A stretch of DNA of 64,000 nt from Methylocystis echinoides (GCF_027923385.1 NZ_BSEC01000007.1:33493-97492), one strand, 5' to 3'; numbered from the stretch's first letter, positions 7,469 through 17,098 are shown. Notes: generated by a model from the letters alone, not told the origin. A program made the numbers and translations.

Positions 7469-10114
7469 TTGCGCGTCTGTCCTTTCAGTCGCGGCGAATA
7501 TCGGTCTGTCGCGAAGATTGCGACGGAGGAGGCAATTGGGATGGATCGTGGCCACGCAATCGTTGCAGCCATGATCGAGGCCCTTCGAACTCGTGGCATT
7601 TTGTTGCCCGCAGCGACAATTTTGGAACGCCTGGGCCTGGCGGCTCGCGCACGCGCTCGAAAGCAGGCACACAAGAATCTTGTCGAGGGATTGGAACTGC
7701 GGGCCGTCGCCGCGCTGGAGGCGTTGATCGTGGTCAGCGACAGTAGAGATCGCACTGCGCTCGCGTGGCTTCGTGATTGGCCCGAAGCGCCGACCCAGAA
7801 GAACCTTGTTGGCGTCGTCGAGCGCTTGCAATTTGTTCGAAGCCTGGGCATCGGGGCAGATCGCGAGCAACGGATTCATCGCGCGCGCTATAGGGCGATC
7901 GCCAAGGAAACAACTATTCTCAGCGCCCAGCATCTTTCGCGATTAGACCCCACGCGCCGACTGGCGACTCTGGTCGTGTTCGCCCGCGAGACGGAAGCGA
8001 TCCTCACGGACGCGGCGCTGGTCATGTTCGACAAGATGCTTGGCGGCGTCTACCGTCACGCCGAACGCGTCTACAGAGAAAATGTTGTCCATCGAGCGAA
8101 AGCGCTCGATGCGTCCGCGCGTGCGTTGCTCCACCTGGCGAAAGCCATGTTGGCGGCGAAGGAGTCTGGAGAGGACCAGGATGCGGCTGTTGAACGATCG
8201 CTTGGTTGGGGACGCCTGAAGGCGCTTGTCGCTGAAACAGAAATTGTCGTCACAAACACGCGCGAAGATAATCTGACCGAAATCGTCGAAAGATATCCGA
8301 CGGTGCGCCGGATGATACCGGTCCTGCTCAACGCATTTGTATTCCGCTCATGGAAGGCAAACGACACATTGCTCGACGCGCTTGATTTGTTGCGTGGACT
8401 TTATGTAGCGCGGTCGAGACACCTCCCGCAGCGCCCGCCCATGGCGTTTCTGAAAGCGACATGGCGCAAGCTCGTTGGACGAGGCCCTACATTTGACCGT
8501 CGGGCATATGAGGTCGCTGTAATGATGACGCTACGCGACAGTTTGCGGTCCGGAGACATTTGGGTCGAAGGCAGCCGTGCATTCCGCGCCTTCGGCGATT
8601 TTCTTTTGCCGCCCGAGGCATTTGTTGCGCGGCGCCAAGAGGACGAATTGGGACTGGCTGTCCCGGATCGCTTCGATGACTGGATCACGGAGCGGACTGC
8701 TTTGCTTGAATCGCGGCTCAATGAAATCGACGCGCTCGCGTCTTCAGGCAAGCTTGTCGAGGCGGCTATCACCTCAGAGGGGCTATCGATCAGTCCCATT
8801 CGCAAAGGCGAAAGCGACGAAGTAGACGATGTCGCGCGGCGACTCTACGGCATGCTGCCGCGCCTGCGGATCACCGAGCTGCTCGCCGAAGTCAATGGTT
8901 GGACAGGATTTGCCGAGCGCTTCGGTCATCTGCGGACCGGCGCGCCGCCCGAGGAAAATATCGGGCTGATGACGGCGTTGCTTGCGGACGCCACCAATCT
9001 CGGCCTCGCCCGAATGGCGCGAAGCTCCAAAATATTCAGCCATTCAAAATTGCTTTGGATTGCGGAATGGCACATTCGCGACGAAACATATCAGGCGGCG
9101 CTGGCATGCTTGACCGAAGCAATACATTCGCAGCCGTTCACAATGGTCTGGGGTGACGGCGGCGCATCATCGTCGGATGGACAATTTTTCAAGGCAGGCG
9201 GGCATGGCGAAGCCCGCGCCGATTACAACGCCAAATATGGCTTCGAGCCGGGCGTCAAGTTTTATACGCATATCTCCGATCGCTACGCGCCGTTTCACAC
9301 CAAGGTCATCGCCGCCAACGCCAGCGAGGCCGCACATATTCTCGACGGCCTGCTTCACCACGAATGCTCGCTGGATATCCGCGAGCATTACACCGACACG
9401 GCGGGCGCCGTCGATCACGTATTCGGTCTCTGTCATCTCACGGGATTTAGATTCGCGCCGCGCATTCGAGATCTTGCCGATCGCCGCCTCTATGTTGCGG
9501 ACGCTCGTGCCACCTACGCATCTCTCGACCCGATGATCGGCGGCGCTATCGACTTTCGTGTCATTGCCGAAAACTGGGATGAGACGTTGCGCCTCGCGGC
9601 GTCAATCAAAGCTGGGACCGTTGCGCCGTCCATCCTGATGCGTCGACTCGCGGCTTACCCCAAACAGAATGCGCTGGCGAAGACACTTCGGGAAATAGGC
9701 CGGCTCGAACGCACGCTCTTTACCCTCGACTGGATCAGCGACCCGGCTCTGCGGCGGCGAACGAATGCCGGCCTCAACAAAGGAGAGGCGCGGAACGCGC
9801 TCGCCAGGGCGGTGTTCTTTCATCGCCTTGGCGAAATCCGCGACCGCACCTTCGAAAATCAACGCTACCGGGCCTCTGGCCTCAATCTCGTGGTGTCGGC
9901 CGTCATTCTGTGGAATACGGTCTATCTCAGCCACGCCGTTGCTGAACTCCGCTCCAGCGGAGAACGGGTCCGTGACGATTTGCTCCCTCATATCGCGCCG
10001 CTCGGCTGGGAGCACATCACCTTCAACGGGGACTATGTCTGGCCGACCGAGCCGCTCCAAAACGCCTTCCGGCCCCTCAGAAATCCGCGGTCCGAGCTAC
10101 TCGATGCGGCTTAG
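7469..10114 (+). CDS. tnpA: Tn3-family transposase TnpA, N-terminally truncated
   Basis: An 881-residue frame lacking about the first 100 residues of a standard Tn3 transposase (usually 960-1000). The body is intact and includes the catalytic region: WGDGGASSSDGQ (first Asp, about residue 566), the DTAGAVDHVFGLCH block with the second Asp, the ENWDETLRLAASIK helix, and the C-terminal signature PLGWEHITFNGDYVW. The frame opens only at 7439 and abuts an MFS remnant, so the 5' end was lost by deletion or insertion. The start at 7469 is a TTG with no convincing ribosome site. The stop codon lies inside the terminal inverted repeat. Confidence 0.85.
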   Translation: MRVCPFSRGEYRSVAKIATEEAIGMDRGHAIVAAMIEALRTRGILLPAATILERLGLAARARARKQAHKNLVEGLELRAVAALEALIVVSDSRDRTALAWLRDWPEAPTQKNLVGVVERLQFVRSLGIGADREQRIHRARYRAIAKETTILSAQHLSRLDPTRRLATLVVFARETEAILTDAALVMFDKMLGGVYRHAERVYRENVVHRAKALDASARALLHLAKAMLAAKESGEDQDAAVERSLGWGRLKALVAETEIVVTNTREDNLTEIVERYPTVRRMIPVLLNAFVFRSWKANDTLLDALDLLRGLYVARSRHLPQRPPMAFLKATWRKLVGRGPTFDRRAYEVAVMMTLRDSLRSGDIWVEGSRAFRAFGDFLLPPEAFVARRQEDELGLAVPDRFDDWITERTALLESRLNEIDALASSGKLVEAAITSEGLSISPIRKGESDEVDDVARRLYGMLPRLRITELLAEVNGWTGFAERFGHLRTGAPPEENIGLMTALLADATNLGLARMARSSKIFSHSKLLWIAEWHIRDETYQAALACLTEAIHSQPFTMVWGDGGASSSDGQFFKAGGHGEARADYNAKYGFEPGVKFYTHISDRYAPFHTKVIAANASEAAHILDGLLHHECSLDIREHYTDTAGAVDHVFGLCHLTGFRFAPRIRDLADRRLYVADARATYASLDPMIGGAIDFRVIAENWDETLRLAASIKAGTVAPSILMRRLAAYPKQNALAKTLREIGRLERTLFTLDWISDPALRRRTNAGLNKGEARNALARAVFFHRLGEIRDRTFENQRYRASGLNLVVSAVILWNTVYLSHAVAELRSSGERVRDDLLPHIAPLGWEHITFNGDYVWPTEPLQNAFRPLRNPRSELLDAA

Positions 10115-10147
10115 AGTACAATTTTGGGAAGATTCTGCGCTGACCCC
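10109..10147. repeat. Tn3-family terminal inverted repeat (right end)
   Basis: Read inward, the sequence begins GGGGTCAGCGC and ends CTCTAAGC, 39 bases long, in the correct place and orientation for the tnpA-proximal end of a Tn3-family transposon. It overlaps the TnpA stop codon. I see no matching left repeat in the window. Confidence 0.75.
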
Positions 10148-10499
10148 AGTTTCGGCGATCAGGGTAATCGCCGGTCCCATCGTTAAATCCCTAGCGCGCC
10201 CGAGCCGTGGGAAGAAAATGTGTAAAGTTTCGCGCTTGATCACATACGCCTGATGAATTCACTTGCGCTTGTGGTTACGGATGCGGAAATGTCGCAGGGC
10301 GGTGTTGCAGGCGGCATGCGCCCGACGAAGACAACCGCGTCATTTCGCCGACCGCGGCTTTGTCCAGCTTTCCATATGCACCCCATGCGGCGACACATTC
10401 AAAGCGGTCAGCTCGGTTGGCCGGATAATAAATCGCTTGCACTCTGGCCCGACTGTTGACCGGCGCGATGTGGGCGGCCTCATCATTGACGGCAAGCCC
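10148..10499. other. Gap between the Tn3 end and the CBASS locus
   Basis: About 350 bases with no gene I can support. Short open frames exist on both strands, but none has a ribosome site or a recognisable motif. It probably represents the outer flank of the CBASS island. Confidence 0.4.
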
Positions 10500-11189
10500 T
10501 CAGCTACTCGAATATTCGTCCTTGTTTTCCTTTTTGTCTTGCGATGCCAAGAAATGGAGTGCGACGGCATTCTCCGTGCGCTCAAAGTGACCCAGATAGT
10601 CGTTGGGAGCCACCGCGTCGGGACACGGATCGGTCTTTCCATATTCAATAAGAAAGTCCCGAAGCAAAGGAAATGTCTCGCTGGAGATGGGCTCGTCCTT
10701 CTGACGAATGAGCCGAGTTACCGCGTAGGCGGGGTATAGAGTGCTCAGTTTTTCCGATGAGAATGTGGGATGGCCGCTCTGCACCGAGTTGGCGATCAAC
10801 ACGGTGCGTATGCACCAACTCACGCGTCGCTGCACAAGCTTATCGTCGAATTCGGCGCCAAACCGGACGATCAACCAGCCAAGATCGGCGGCCGCTCGAA
10901 TTTCTTTCTCGTAGTTTGATCTCTGTCTAAATGAACTCTTGATATTTTCAAAAGGAACCGGGGAGCCCGTGAGGAGAAGGCCCTCTCGTATGATGTGCAG
11001 CACGAAAAGATCGCCGTTTTTCGACTTATCGATCATCACGTGGAGCGGGTAAAACGAGAGCGATACCGAGCCGACCTTAACCTGTCTCGTATGCCCGTCA
11101 GCAGTGATAAGCAAAAGATCTATGTCAGAGCGCGTGTCATTGTCTGCGCGCGCTCTGCTTCCGAACAAAACAAGAGATGATATCGACAT
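10500..11189 (-). CDS. Nucleotidyltransferase-domain protein beside capW
   Basis: A 229-residue protein with an N-terminal polymerase-beta-type nucleotidyltransferase motif: G10-S11 in LFGSRARADN and the paired acidic residues D22 and D24 in SDIDLLL. The C-terminal half is helical and unrecognised. It starts eight bases after the WYL regulator gene, with no obvious ribosome site, so it is probably translationally coupled to it. It is not the cyclic-nucleotide synthase of the locus (that is at 12285). It could be a MNT-type antitoxin-like adenylyltransferase or an accessory CBASS factor; the substrate is unknown. Confidence 0.75.
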   Translation of the reverse strand: MSISSLVLFGSRARADNDTRSDIDLLLITADGHTRQVKVGSVSLSFYPLHVMIDKSKNGDLFVLHIIREGLLLTGSPVPFENIKSSFRQRSNYEKEIRAAADLGWLIVRFGAEFDDKLVQRRVSWCIRTVLIANSVQSGHPTFSSEKLSTLYPAYAVTRLIRQKDEPISSETFPLLRDFLIEYGKTDPCPDAVAPNDYLGHFERTENAVALHFLASQDKKENKDEYSSS

Positions 11190-11197
11190 GAGTGGAG

Positions 11198-12112
11198 CTA
11201 TGTTGCGCGTTGCGCGCGGGCTAAAGCCTGCCTGGACATCTCGCGTGACGTGTCGCGAGCTTGCGCTACCTGATCCTTGTTTTTTAGGACGATCTGTTGC
11301 TTTAGCGGGTCGAGTGCCCCTCCGGGCACATCGAGATTGTATTCGTTGATGAGATAGAATGCCAAGCTTAGACGAATCGGCATGGTCAAGGCGTTGTCGA
11401 CCATGTTGTATTCAACGACGACCGCCTTCTGTCGCTCGGGTGTCAGTTCAGGATTTGGAATTATGACGAGATCAATTAAATGATTCCATTCATAATCTAA
11501 GGAGAAGTCGACTTCTGCTTCGCCGGAAACAGAGGTGCTTCCGATTCGACTGAGGTGGTAGTCCCGAAAATCATTATGTTCGCGCGACCACGCCCTGACG
11601 TACCAGCGGCCAGCACTGTGCGCGAGTGCGTGAGGTGCGATGTTTCGGGCGCCATGGGGTGCACCCGTCATGGATTGATACGCGATCTCGATTTCCTGCT
11701 TCAGACGAATGGCGTCGAGCACCCCCAATAGGATCGCCGGCTCGGTGTTGCGTCTCGGCAATGAGACGACCTCGTACGACGGGAGACCGTCGAACCAAGT
11801 CTCATCCTTGGTCATCCATCCATTCTTGAGCGCGACCATTCTGAGGAGGTGTCGGTCCGCGCTGTTGGCGGTGAAGACTGGGCGGAACGAGGGAAGCCTC
11901 GTGTAACGCTTCAGCGCGACGTCATAATCCATGTTGCCCGGAGCGAGCTGTTGATAAAGTTGCACGTCGCCGGATGCCTGCTGAACCGAAATCCCGAAGA
12001 GCTTCGCGATGTCCGGGCGGCTCACTCGGCCTTCCCAAAACAATCTAAAGTCAATGAACTCAAGGCGTTGCCTTACGTTCCACTTGAGTATCTGTTCCGA
12101 CTCGTCTGCCAT
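11198..12112 (-). CDS. capW: WYL-domain transcriptional regulator (CapW/BrxR type)
   Basis: A 304-residue protein with an N-terminal winged helix (about residues 15-75, including PDIAKLFGISVQQAS), a central WYL domain (about 120-200, with GRWYVRAWSREHNDFRDYHL) and a C-terminal extension. This architecture is that of CapW/BrxR repressors, which control CBASS and other defence islands and release DNA on sensing a ligand. It diverges from the CD-NTase gene across a 172-base region with a candidate palindromic operator, which fits repression of the defence operon. The name capW is from context plus domain order. Confidence 0.8.
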   Translation of the reverse strand: MADESEQILKWNVRQRLEFIDFRLFWEGRVSRPDIAKLFGISVQQASGDVQLYQQLAPGNMDYDVALKRYTRLPSFRPVFTANSADRHLLRMVALKNGWMTKDETWFDGLPSYEVVSLPRRNTEPAILLGVLDAIRLKQEIEIAYQSMTGAPHGARNIAPHALAHSAGRWYVRAWSREHNDFRDYHLSRIGSTSVSGEAEVDFSLDYEWNHLIDLVIIPNPELTPERQKAVVVEYNMVDNALTMPIRLSLAFYLINEYNLDVPGGALDPLKQQIVLKNKDQVAQARDTSREMSRQALARAQRAT

Positions 12113-12133
12113 GCCACCATCCTACTTTTTTTG

Positions 12134-12189
12134 ATTTGTAGCAGCAATCGCTCAAATAAGTTGACGTGTTTTTCAGGCTAGGGTAAAGA
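12134..12189 (+). promoter_or_regulatory. Candidate CapW operator and CBASS promoter
   Basis: An imperfect palindrome, ATTTGtAGC (12134-12142) and GCTCAAAT (12150-12157), ends three bases before TTGACG (12161-12166), a good -35 box. A weak -10 (TAAAGA, 12184-12189) follows at 17 bases. A repressor bound to the palindrome would cover both the capW promoter side and the -35 box of the CBASS operon. Confidence 0.45.
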
Positions 12190-12284
12190 AATTGGAAACG
12201 GTGCCGTCGCGGTTTGGATTAACCAGATCGACGCCGACGACCGACGAAGAGCGAGCCTCCGACGAATATTCCGACGGGAACTGA

Positions 12285-13481
12285 TTGATGTACCACGATA
12301 GAAATATGCTCGCCCGTTTTCAGGTCTTCACTCTCCTCGAGAGGATCTGCCAAGAGCTTGATTTGACCGAGACGCAGCATGAACAGGCGAAAAAGAGCTA
12401 CGAGGCCGTCGGCGAATGGCTGGCGGCTGCGTCCGATCCGCTGCTCGTCGGGATGGCGATCCGCCCGCAGGGGTCAATGGCGCTTCGGACGGCTGTCAAG
12501 CCGATTTCGGAGTGCGAGCACGACGTTGATCTCATCAGTTTCGCGCCTCGGTACTCGGTGGCGGCTCCGCCCGGAATCTTGAAGCAAGCCATTGGAGCAC
12601 GTCTCAAGGACAACGGGACCTACGCGCGCCTATTGGAGGAAAAGCCGAGGTGCTGGCGGCTGAACTACGCCGGTGAGTTCCACTTGGACATTACGCCGTC
12701 GATCCGCAATCCCGACTGCGTCAACGGAGGAGAACTGGTTCCGGAGAAAGGGAAAAGCGCATGGAAAGCGACCAATCCTGAAGGATACAGGAAGCTTTTC
12801 GAACGTCGCGGTGCGCTTCAACCGCGCCTGCGCCTGACCGAACTTGCGAAAGACTCGGTACGCGCCCGTGCCGACAGCGTCGCTCCGCTCCCTGAGCGCA
12901 GCGTGTTCAAGAGCGTCCTGTGCCGCATCGTGCAGATCTGCAAAAGGCATCGTGACGTCTATTTTTCGGAAAGAGATTCGTCGCTCGCGCCCATCTCGGT
13001 TATCATCACCACGCTTCTCTCGCGTAGCTATGAAGCCTGCGTAAAAGACACCATTTACGACAGCGAATTCGACGTCCTGCTGGATGTGATCACGCGCATG
13101 CGGGATCACATTAATCAGTTCGGCTCGCCCGAGAGGCCGTGGATCATCACGAACGAGACGACGAAAGGGGAGAATTTCGCCGAAAAATGGAGCGCCAACC
13201 CTGCGCTCCCGGTAGCTTTCTTTGAATGGCACAAGCGCGCTGTAGCGGACATCGTGTCCTTGAAAGCAGTAGAGGGGCTGGATCGAATCCAAGAGTCGCT
13301 GACTCGGTCGTTCGGAAGCAGGCCGGTGAAGAAGGCTATGGACGCCTTCACGCAGGATGTTTCTAAGGCGCGCAATGCTGGGGTCCTGTCGGTGGCGCCG
13401 GTCGCGGGGCTGACGAGCAACACCGCCGCCGCGCACGGTGGAACCTCCGTGAAGAAGAATACTTTCTACGGAGGCCGGTAA
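12285..13481 (+). CDS. CBASS CD-NTase (cyclic oligonucleotide synthase)
   Basis: A 398-residue nucleotidyltransferase. The active site is visible: G63-S64 in RPQGSMALRT, D80 and D82 in ECEHDVDLIS, and a third acidic residue at D135 in EFHLDITPS. CD-NTases make cyclic di- or trinucleotides on phage infection to activate an effector, here the patatin at 13997. The protein ends FYGGR: a near-terminal Gly-Gly, which is notable because type II CBASS enzymes are conjugated through their C-terminus by the neighbouring E2-like protein. The start is a double Met; the second fits equally well. The E2 gene begins immediately after the stop. Confidence 0.9.
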   Translation: MMYHDRNMLARFQVFTLLERICQELDLTETQHEQAKKSYEAVGEWLAAASDPLLVGMAIRPQGSMALRTAVKPISECEHDVDLISFAPRYSVAAPPGILKQAIGARLKDNGTYARLLEEKPRCWRLNYAGEFHLDITPSIRNPDCVNGGELVPEKGKSAWKATNPEGYRKLFERRGALQPRLRLTELAKDSVRARADSVAPLPERSVFKSVLCRIVQICKRHRDVYFSERDSSLAPISVIITTLLSRSYEACVKDTIYDSEFDVLLDVITRMRDHINQFGSPERPWIITNETTKGENFAEKWSANPALPVAFFEWHKRAVADIVSLKAVEGLDRIQESLTRSFGSRPVKKAMDAFTQDVSKARNAGVLSVAPVAGLTSNTAAAHGGTSVKKNTFYGGR

Positions 13482-13937
13482 ATGCGTCCGGGCCTTCGTC
13501 CTACCCTGAGTCCTAGCCAACAACTTCTTTTGCTTAGGGCCAGCAAGACTTTCTCCGGATCCGGCGAAGTCCGGAGAGAACGCTTGGTATGGACTTGCGA
13601 GATAGCGCCTACGGCCATGAGCAGGTCATATCGCCTCCAGATCGAATACTCCCGCGGCGGCGCGCCGCGAGTTTACGTTGTCGCTCCCAATCTAGTGGAA
13701 CTCGCTGGCGGCCAACCGCTTCCTCACGTTTACGGCGCTGACGAGGAACAAAGACTCTGCGTGTACCATCCGCGTTTGAGGCAGTGGAGCGCCAATTTGG
13801 CGTTGGTTGCGACCGTCCTGCCTTGGGCCGTGCTTTGGCTTTTCTATTTCGAGGATTGGCTGCGCACTGGCGTCTGGAACGGCGGCGGAGAACATCCCGA
13901 TGGCCAAAAAGACGATTACGACGAGGCTCCTGAATAA
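13482..13937 (+). CDS. E2-like protein of a type II short CBASS
   Basis: A 151-residue protein starting directly after the CD-NTase stop codon. The fold-level clues are the segment RLCVYHPRLRQW, with a single conserved candidate catalytic Cys at 93 next to a His-Pro pair, and the closing motif WLFYFEDWLRTGVWNGGGEHP (about residues 118-139), which recurs in small E2-only proteins of CBASS operons. These modify the CD-NTase by a ubiquitin-like conjugation without a separate E1. No E1 (ThiF-like) or JAB protease gene follows, which defines the short form. Family assignment is by motif recall, not by search. Confidence 0.7.
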   Translation: MRPGLRPTLSPSQQLLLLRASKTFSGSGEVRRERLVWTCEIAPTAMSRSYRLQIEYSRGGAPRVYVVAPNLVELAGGQPLPHVYGADEEQRLCVYHPRLRQWSANLALVATVLPWAVLWLFYFEDWLRTGVWNGGGEHPDGQKDDYDEAPE

Positions 13938-13996
13938 AAAAGTCCGCAGTCGAGCGGCGAATGGTCCGCGGCAACCATCCCGACAAGGAACAATGA

Positions 13997-15097
13997 ATGT
14001 CCTACGAACAACCCGTCCTCCCGCGGTCTGCGGGCTCAATCCCTGCGCGCCGCGTGCAACAGAGTTGGCCGGCTGACCGGGACTTTCGCATCCTCTCAAT
14101 CGATGGAGGGGGCATCCGCGGGGTGTTCCCCGCCGGCGTACTTGCGGATTTTGAGGCGACCTTGGGTGCCGACGCGTCCATCGTGGAATACTTCGACCTC
14201 GTCGCCGGCACTTCTACGGGCGGAATATTGGCTCTCGGATTAGGGGCCGGCAAGTCGGCCCGTGAGATTCGCGATCTTTACATGCACAGGGGACCGCAGA
14301 TTTTCCCGCCCGTGTGGGACAACGCTGCGGGGCGGATATGGAAGTTTATCCGCAACAACTTCATCAATGCGGCCTTTCACCGATACAACCGGCTCGCATT
14401 GGAGCGCACTCTTCAGGAGTTCCTGGGCGAAAAGCTTTTGGGGGAATCGAAAGTTCGTCATGTGATCCCATCATTTGATGGGCGCTTCAGCGAGGTCTTC
14501 CTGTTCAAGACTCGGCATCACGCAGATTACGAGCAGGATTGGCGGCGTAAGATGGTCGAGGTTGCGCTCGCGACGTCAGCGGCGCCGACGATTTACCGAG
14601 CGCTCGACACGGGCGGATTCAGACTGATCGACGGCGGCGTATGGGCTAACAATCCGCTGATGCTCGCCGTTATCGAGGCGATGGTCTGCTATGACGTGCC
14701 GCCGGAGCGCATCAAAATCCTGAGCATAGGCTGTGGACAGGATCCATTTCGCGTGACGAGGCGAATGGCGGTCGGGGGACTCTTTCATTGGCGTGGCGTG
14801 ATCGGGGCAGCGATGCACGCTCAGTCTCTTGCCGCGACAAACCAAGCCAGACTGCTCCTTGGGCCGCAAAACGTCGTTCGTATCGACCCCGCGATCACCG
14901 GGGCGCCGATCGAACTCGACGACTATCGACGAGCGATGGACGAGCTGCTGCCGGCAGTGGCCGGTGCTGTAGCTGCTCATCGTGATCGGGTTTGCTCGAT
15001 GTTCCTTGCCCAGAAAGTCGCACCCTTTGTTCCTGTGCCGACGCCGTCAGGCATGGACGTGCGCCGCGCCATCGATGAGGCCGCGGTAGCTGGCTGA
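13997..15097 (+). CDS. capV: Patatin-like phospholipase, CBASS effector
   Basis: A 366-residue patatin. The oxyanion loop DGGGIRG lies at 36-42, the nucleophile S73 in GTSTGG, and the catalytic D212 in DGGVWANNP. In CBASS, such phospholipases are activated by the CD-NTase product and degrade the inner membrane, killing the infected cell. AAGGA lies ten bases before the ATG. It is the last gene of the operon, 59 bases after the E2-like gene. The symbol is used because of the operon context; capE-type naming would be an alternative. Confidence 0.88.
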   Translation: MSYEQPVLPRSAGSIPARRVQQSWPADRDFRILSIDGGGIRGVFPAGVLADFEATLGADASIVEYFDLVAGTSTGGILALGLGAGKSAREIRDLYMHRGPQIFPPVWDNAAGRIWKFIRNNFINAAFHRYNRLALERTLQEFLGEKLLGESKVRHVIPSFDGRFSEVFLFKTRHHADYEQDWRRKMVEVALATSAAPTIYRALDTGGFRLIDGGVWANNPLMLAVIEAMVCYDVPPERIKILSIGCGQDPFRVTRRMAVGGLFHWRGVIGAAMHAQSLAATNQARLLLGPQNVVRIDPAITGAPIELDDYRRAMDELLPAVAGAVAAHRDRVCSMFLAQKVAPFVPVPTPSGMDVRRAIDEAAVAG

Positions 15098-15275
15098 TCT
15101 GGTAAAGTCGGGCCACTGCTCGGCGGAAATCATGTGCTCGCGCGGCCGCGGGCTCGTAGCGCGTATAGCGCTGTATTTAAAGAGCACTGTCACGGTACGT
15201 CTAAATAGGGTCTGTTTCACTCTCGGTGCAAGGGCCGGAAATTGCGCGCTCTCTTGAGGCGCGGCATGTTGCGGG

Positions 15276-15863
15276 ATGAAAAAGTCAGCGCAGTGGGCGC
15301 CCTCGCCAAATTTGACGATCCTGACGGTCGAGCGGGATGAGACGAGTTGGGTAGTTTCGTTGAGGGGCGGCGGTCACGCAATATGCCCGGTTTGTCAGGT
15401 TCGATCGCGTTCTCGGCATAGCTCATATCGACGAACACTTCGCGATCTTCCAGCGCAAGGCACGCCTGTAGAAGTTCAGGCGCAGATGACGCGCTGGCGT
15501 TGCCGAAATGACCGATGCGAGCGGCGAATCTTTGCCGAGCGCATTCCAGGGCTTGCAGCGCCGTTTGCGCGCCGAACCACGCGCCTTGCGGGCATTGTGC
15601 GACTTTTCGGTCATAGTGCTGGTGGACGCCCGTCAGAACGGCTGATGGCGCGCCTTGCCATGCTCGTAGGCCACTGCACCATCCTAAGAGAGGTGAAGCG
15701 AAGCGCGCAAACCTATGCGAACGCGGCGCTGGTCAGAGTGGCGGGCATCGATGATTGGGCGTGGAAGAAAGGTATGAACTACGGAACGGTGGTCGTTGAT
15801 CTCGAGCGACGACAGGTGGTGGACGTGCTACCAGACCGTTCGGCCGCTTCCACCGCCGAGTGG
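15276..15863 (+). pseudogene. ISL3 transposase, N-terminal part
   Basis: Contains the zinc-finger-like CPVC...CRNDRC region (residues about 32-85) and the start of the catalytic domain with GIDDWAWKKGMNYGTVVVDL, the typical first-Asp block of ISL3 transposases. The frame continues past 15863 only into IS256 sequence. The missing C-terminal part continues at 19946 with the expected next residues (LRRHPEIEVISRDRA). Confidence 0.9.
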
Positions 15864-15895
15864 AGCTATGACCGAATTTGGGTGATGGGCGCTGA

Positions 15896-16953
15896 TCAAG
15901 CGGCGCGGTTTTCTCTGGCGTCGCTGCTTGCAACGCCATCGACGAATTTGACGCCTTCGATGAGCCGGGGCAACTGATTTGCTCCTTTCAATCTGCGCCA
16001 GGTTTTTGACGCCGCCCGAATGAGCGTGAAGACCATGATCTTCACCGTCTTCTGCGAGAGAGCGCCCTTGGTGCGCACCGTCCGATGCCGGACGGTGGCA
16101 AATACGCTCTCGATTGGATTGGACGTTCGCAGGTGATCCCAGTGCTCTGCGGGGAAGTCGTAGAACGCCAGCAATGCTTCTTCATCCTTGGTCAGGCAGG
16201 CGACGGCCCGAGCGTATTTGATCCCGTATTTTTCGTTGAAGAGGTTTATCGCCGCGCGCGCCGCGGCCTTGGTTTCAGCGTGATGGATCTCCTGCAGATC
16301 GGCTTTGACCGCCGCCGCCATGGACTTCGGGAACTTGCCCAGAATATTGGAGATCTTGTGAAACCAGCAGCGCTGATGCCGCGTGGCTGGATAAATCTCG
16401 TCCACTGCTTTCCAGAACCCCAAAGCGCCATCGGCAACCGCAAGTTCGGGGGAGATTGTCAGGCCCCGCGCCTTGAGATCGACAAGTAACTCACGCCAGC
16501 TTTGCGCGCTTTCCCGGGCGCCCACATGAAAGCCGATAAGCTTTTTGCCTTCGGGCGTGGCGCCGATGATAACGAGGATGCATTCGGCCTCCGGCTCCAT
16601 CCGCGCCTGTAAATAGACGCCGTCCGCCCAGATGTAGACATAGCGGCGAGCCGAGAGATCCCGGCGTTGCCAGCGACCATGCTCCTCCTGCCAGGCCTCG
16701 ATCAGACGAGCGATCACGCCCGGCGACAGGTTCGGGGCCTCTGGGCCGAGAAGGGCCGTCAGCGCCTCCTGAAGGTCGCCCATCGAGACGCCCCGCAGAT
16801 AAAGAACCGGCAACAAGGCGTCGAGGCTGCGCGACCGGCGCGCCCATCTGGGCAGAATGTTCGAACTGAAGCGAACTTTCGCCGACGCCGGCACATCGGC
16901 GGCGCGGTCCCGCACCTTTTGCCGCTGAACGGTTATCGGCCCGATCCCGGTCT
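15896..16953 (-). pseudogene. IS256 (mutator-type) transposase, C-terminal part
   Basis: About 350 codons of an IS256-family transposase from IQTGIGPITVQRQKVRDRA onward. It includes the catalytic region with VADGALGFWKAVDEIYP, the RHQRCWFHKISNIL block and the C-terminal AEHWDHLRTSNPIES with the last acidic residue. The N-terminal 70 residues lie at 19636-19840, on the other side of the IS21 insertion. Confidence 0.9.
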
Positions 16954-17098
16954 GGATGATGCGGCGCGGCGATCAGGATGAGAATCCAGCGTCAATCACG
17001 ATGAGAACGCCGATGGGGGTGGTCCTGAGGGAGGGCGGAGCCCGACCTTAGGACCACCCCCATCGGCGGGCGCGCTTCACGCGCCGTCTGGCGGTTGA

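Noticed and set aside
12630..13523. 297-codon open frame on the minus strand
   Set aside because: Antisense to the CD-NTase gene, which has an intact active site; the antisense translation has no recognisable domain.
13900..14076. 58-codon ORF (MAKKTITTRLLNKK...) overlapping the E2-like and patatin genes
   Set aside because: It overlaps both flanking genes in another frame and lacks a distinct ribosome site. It could be a small CBASS accessory protein, but nothing in the sequence supports that over chance.
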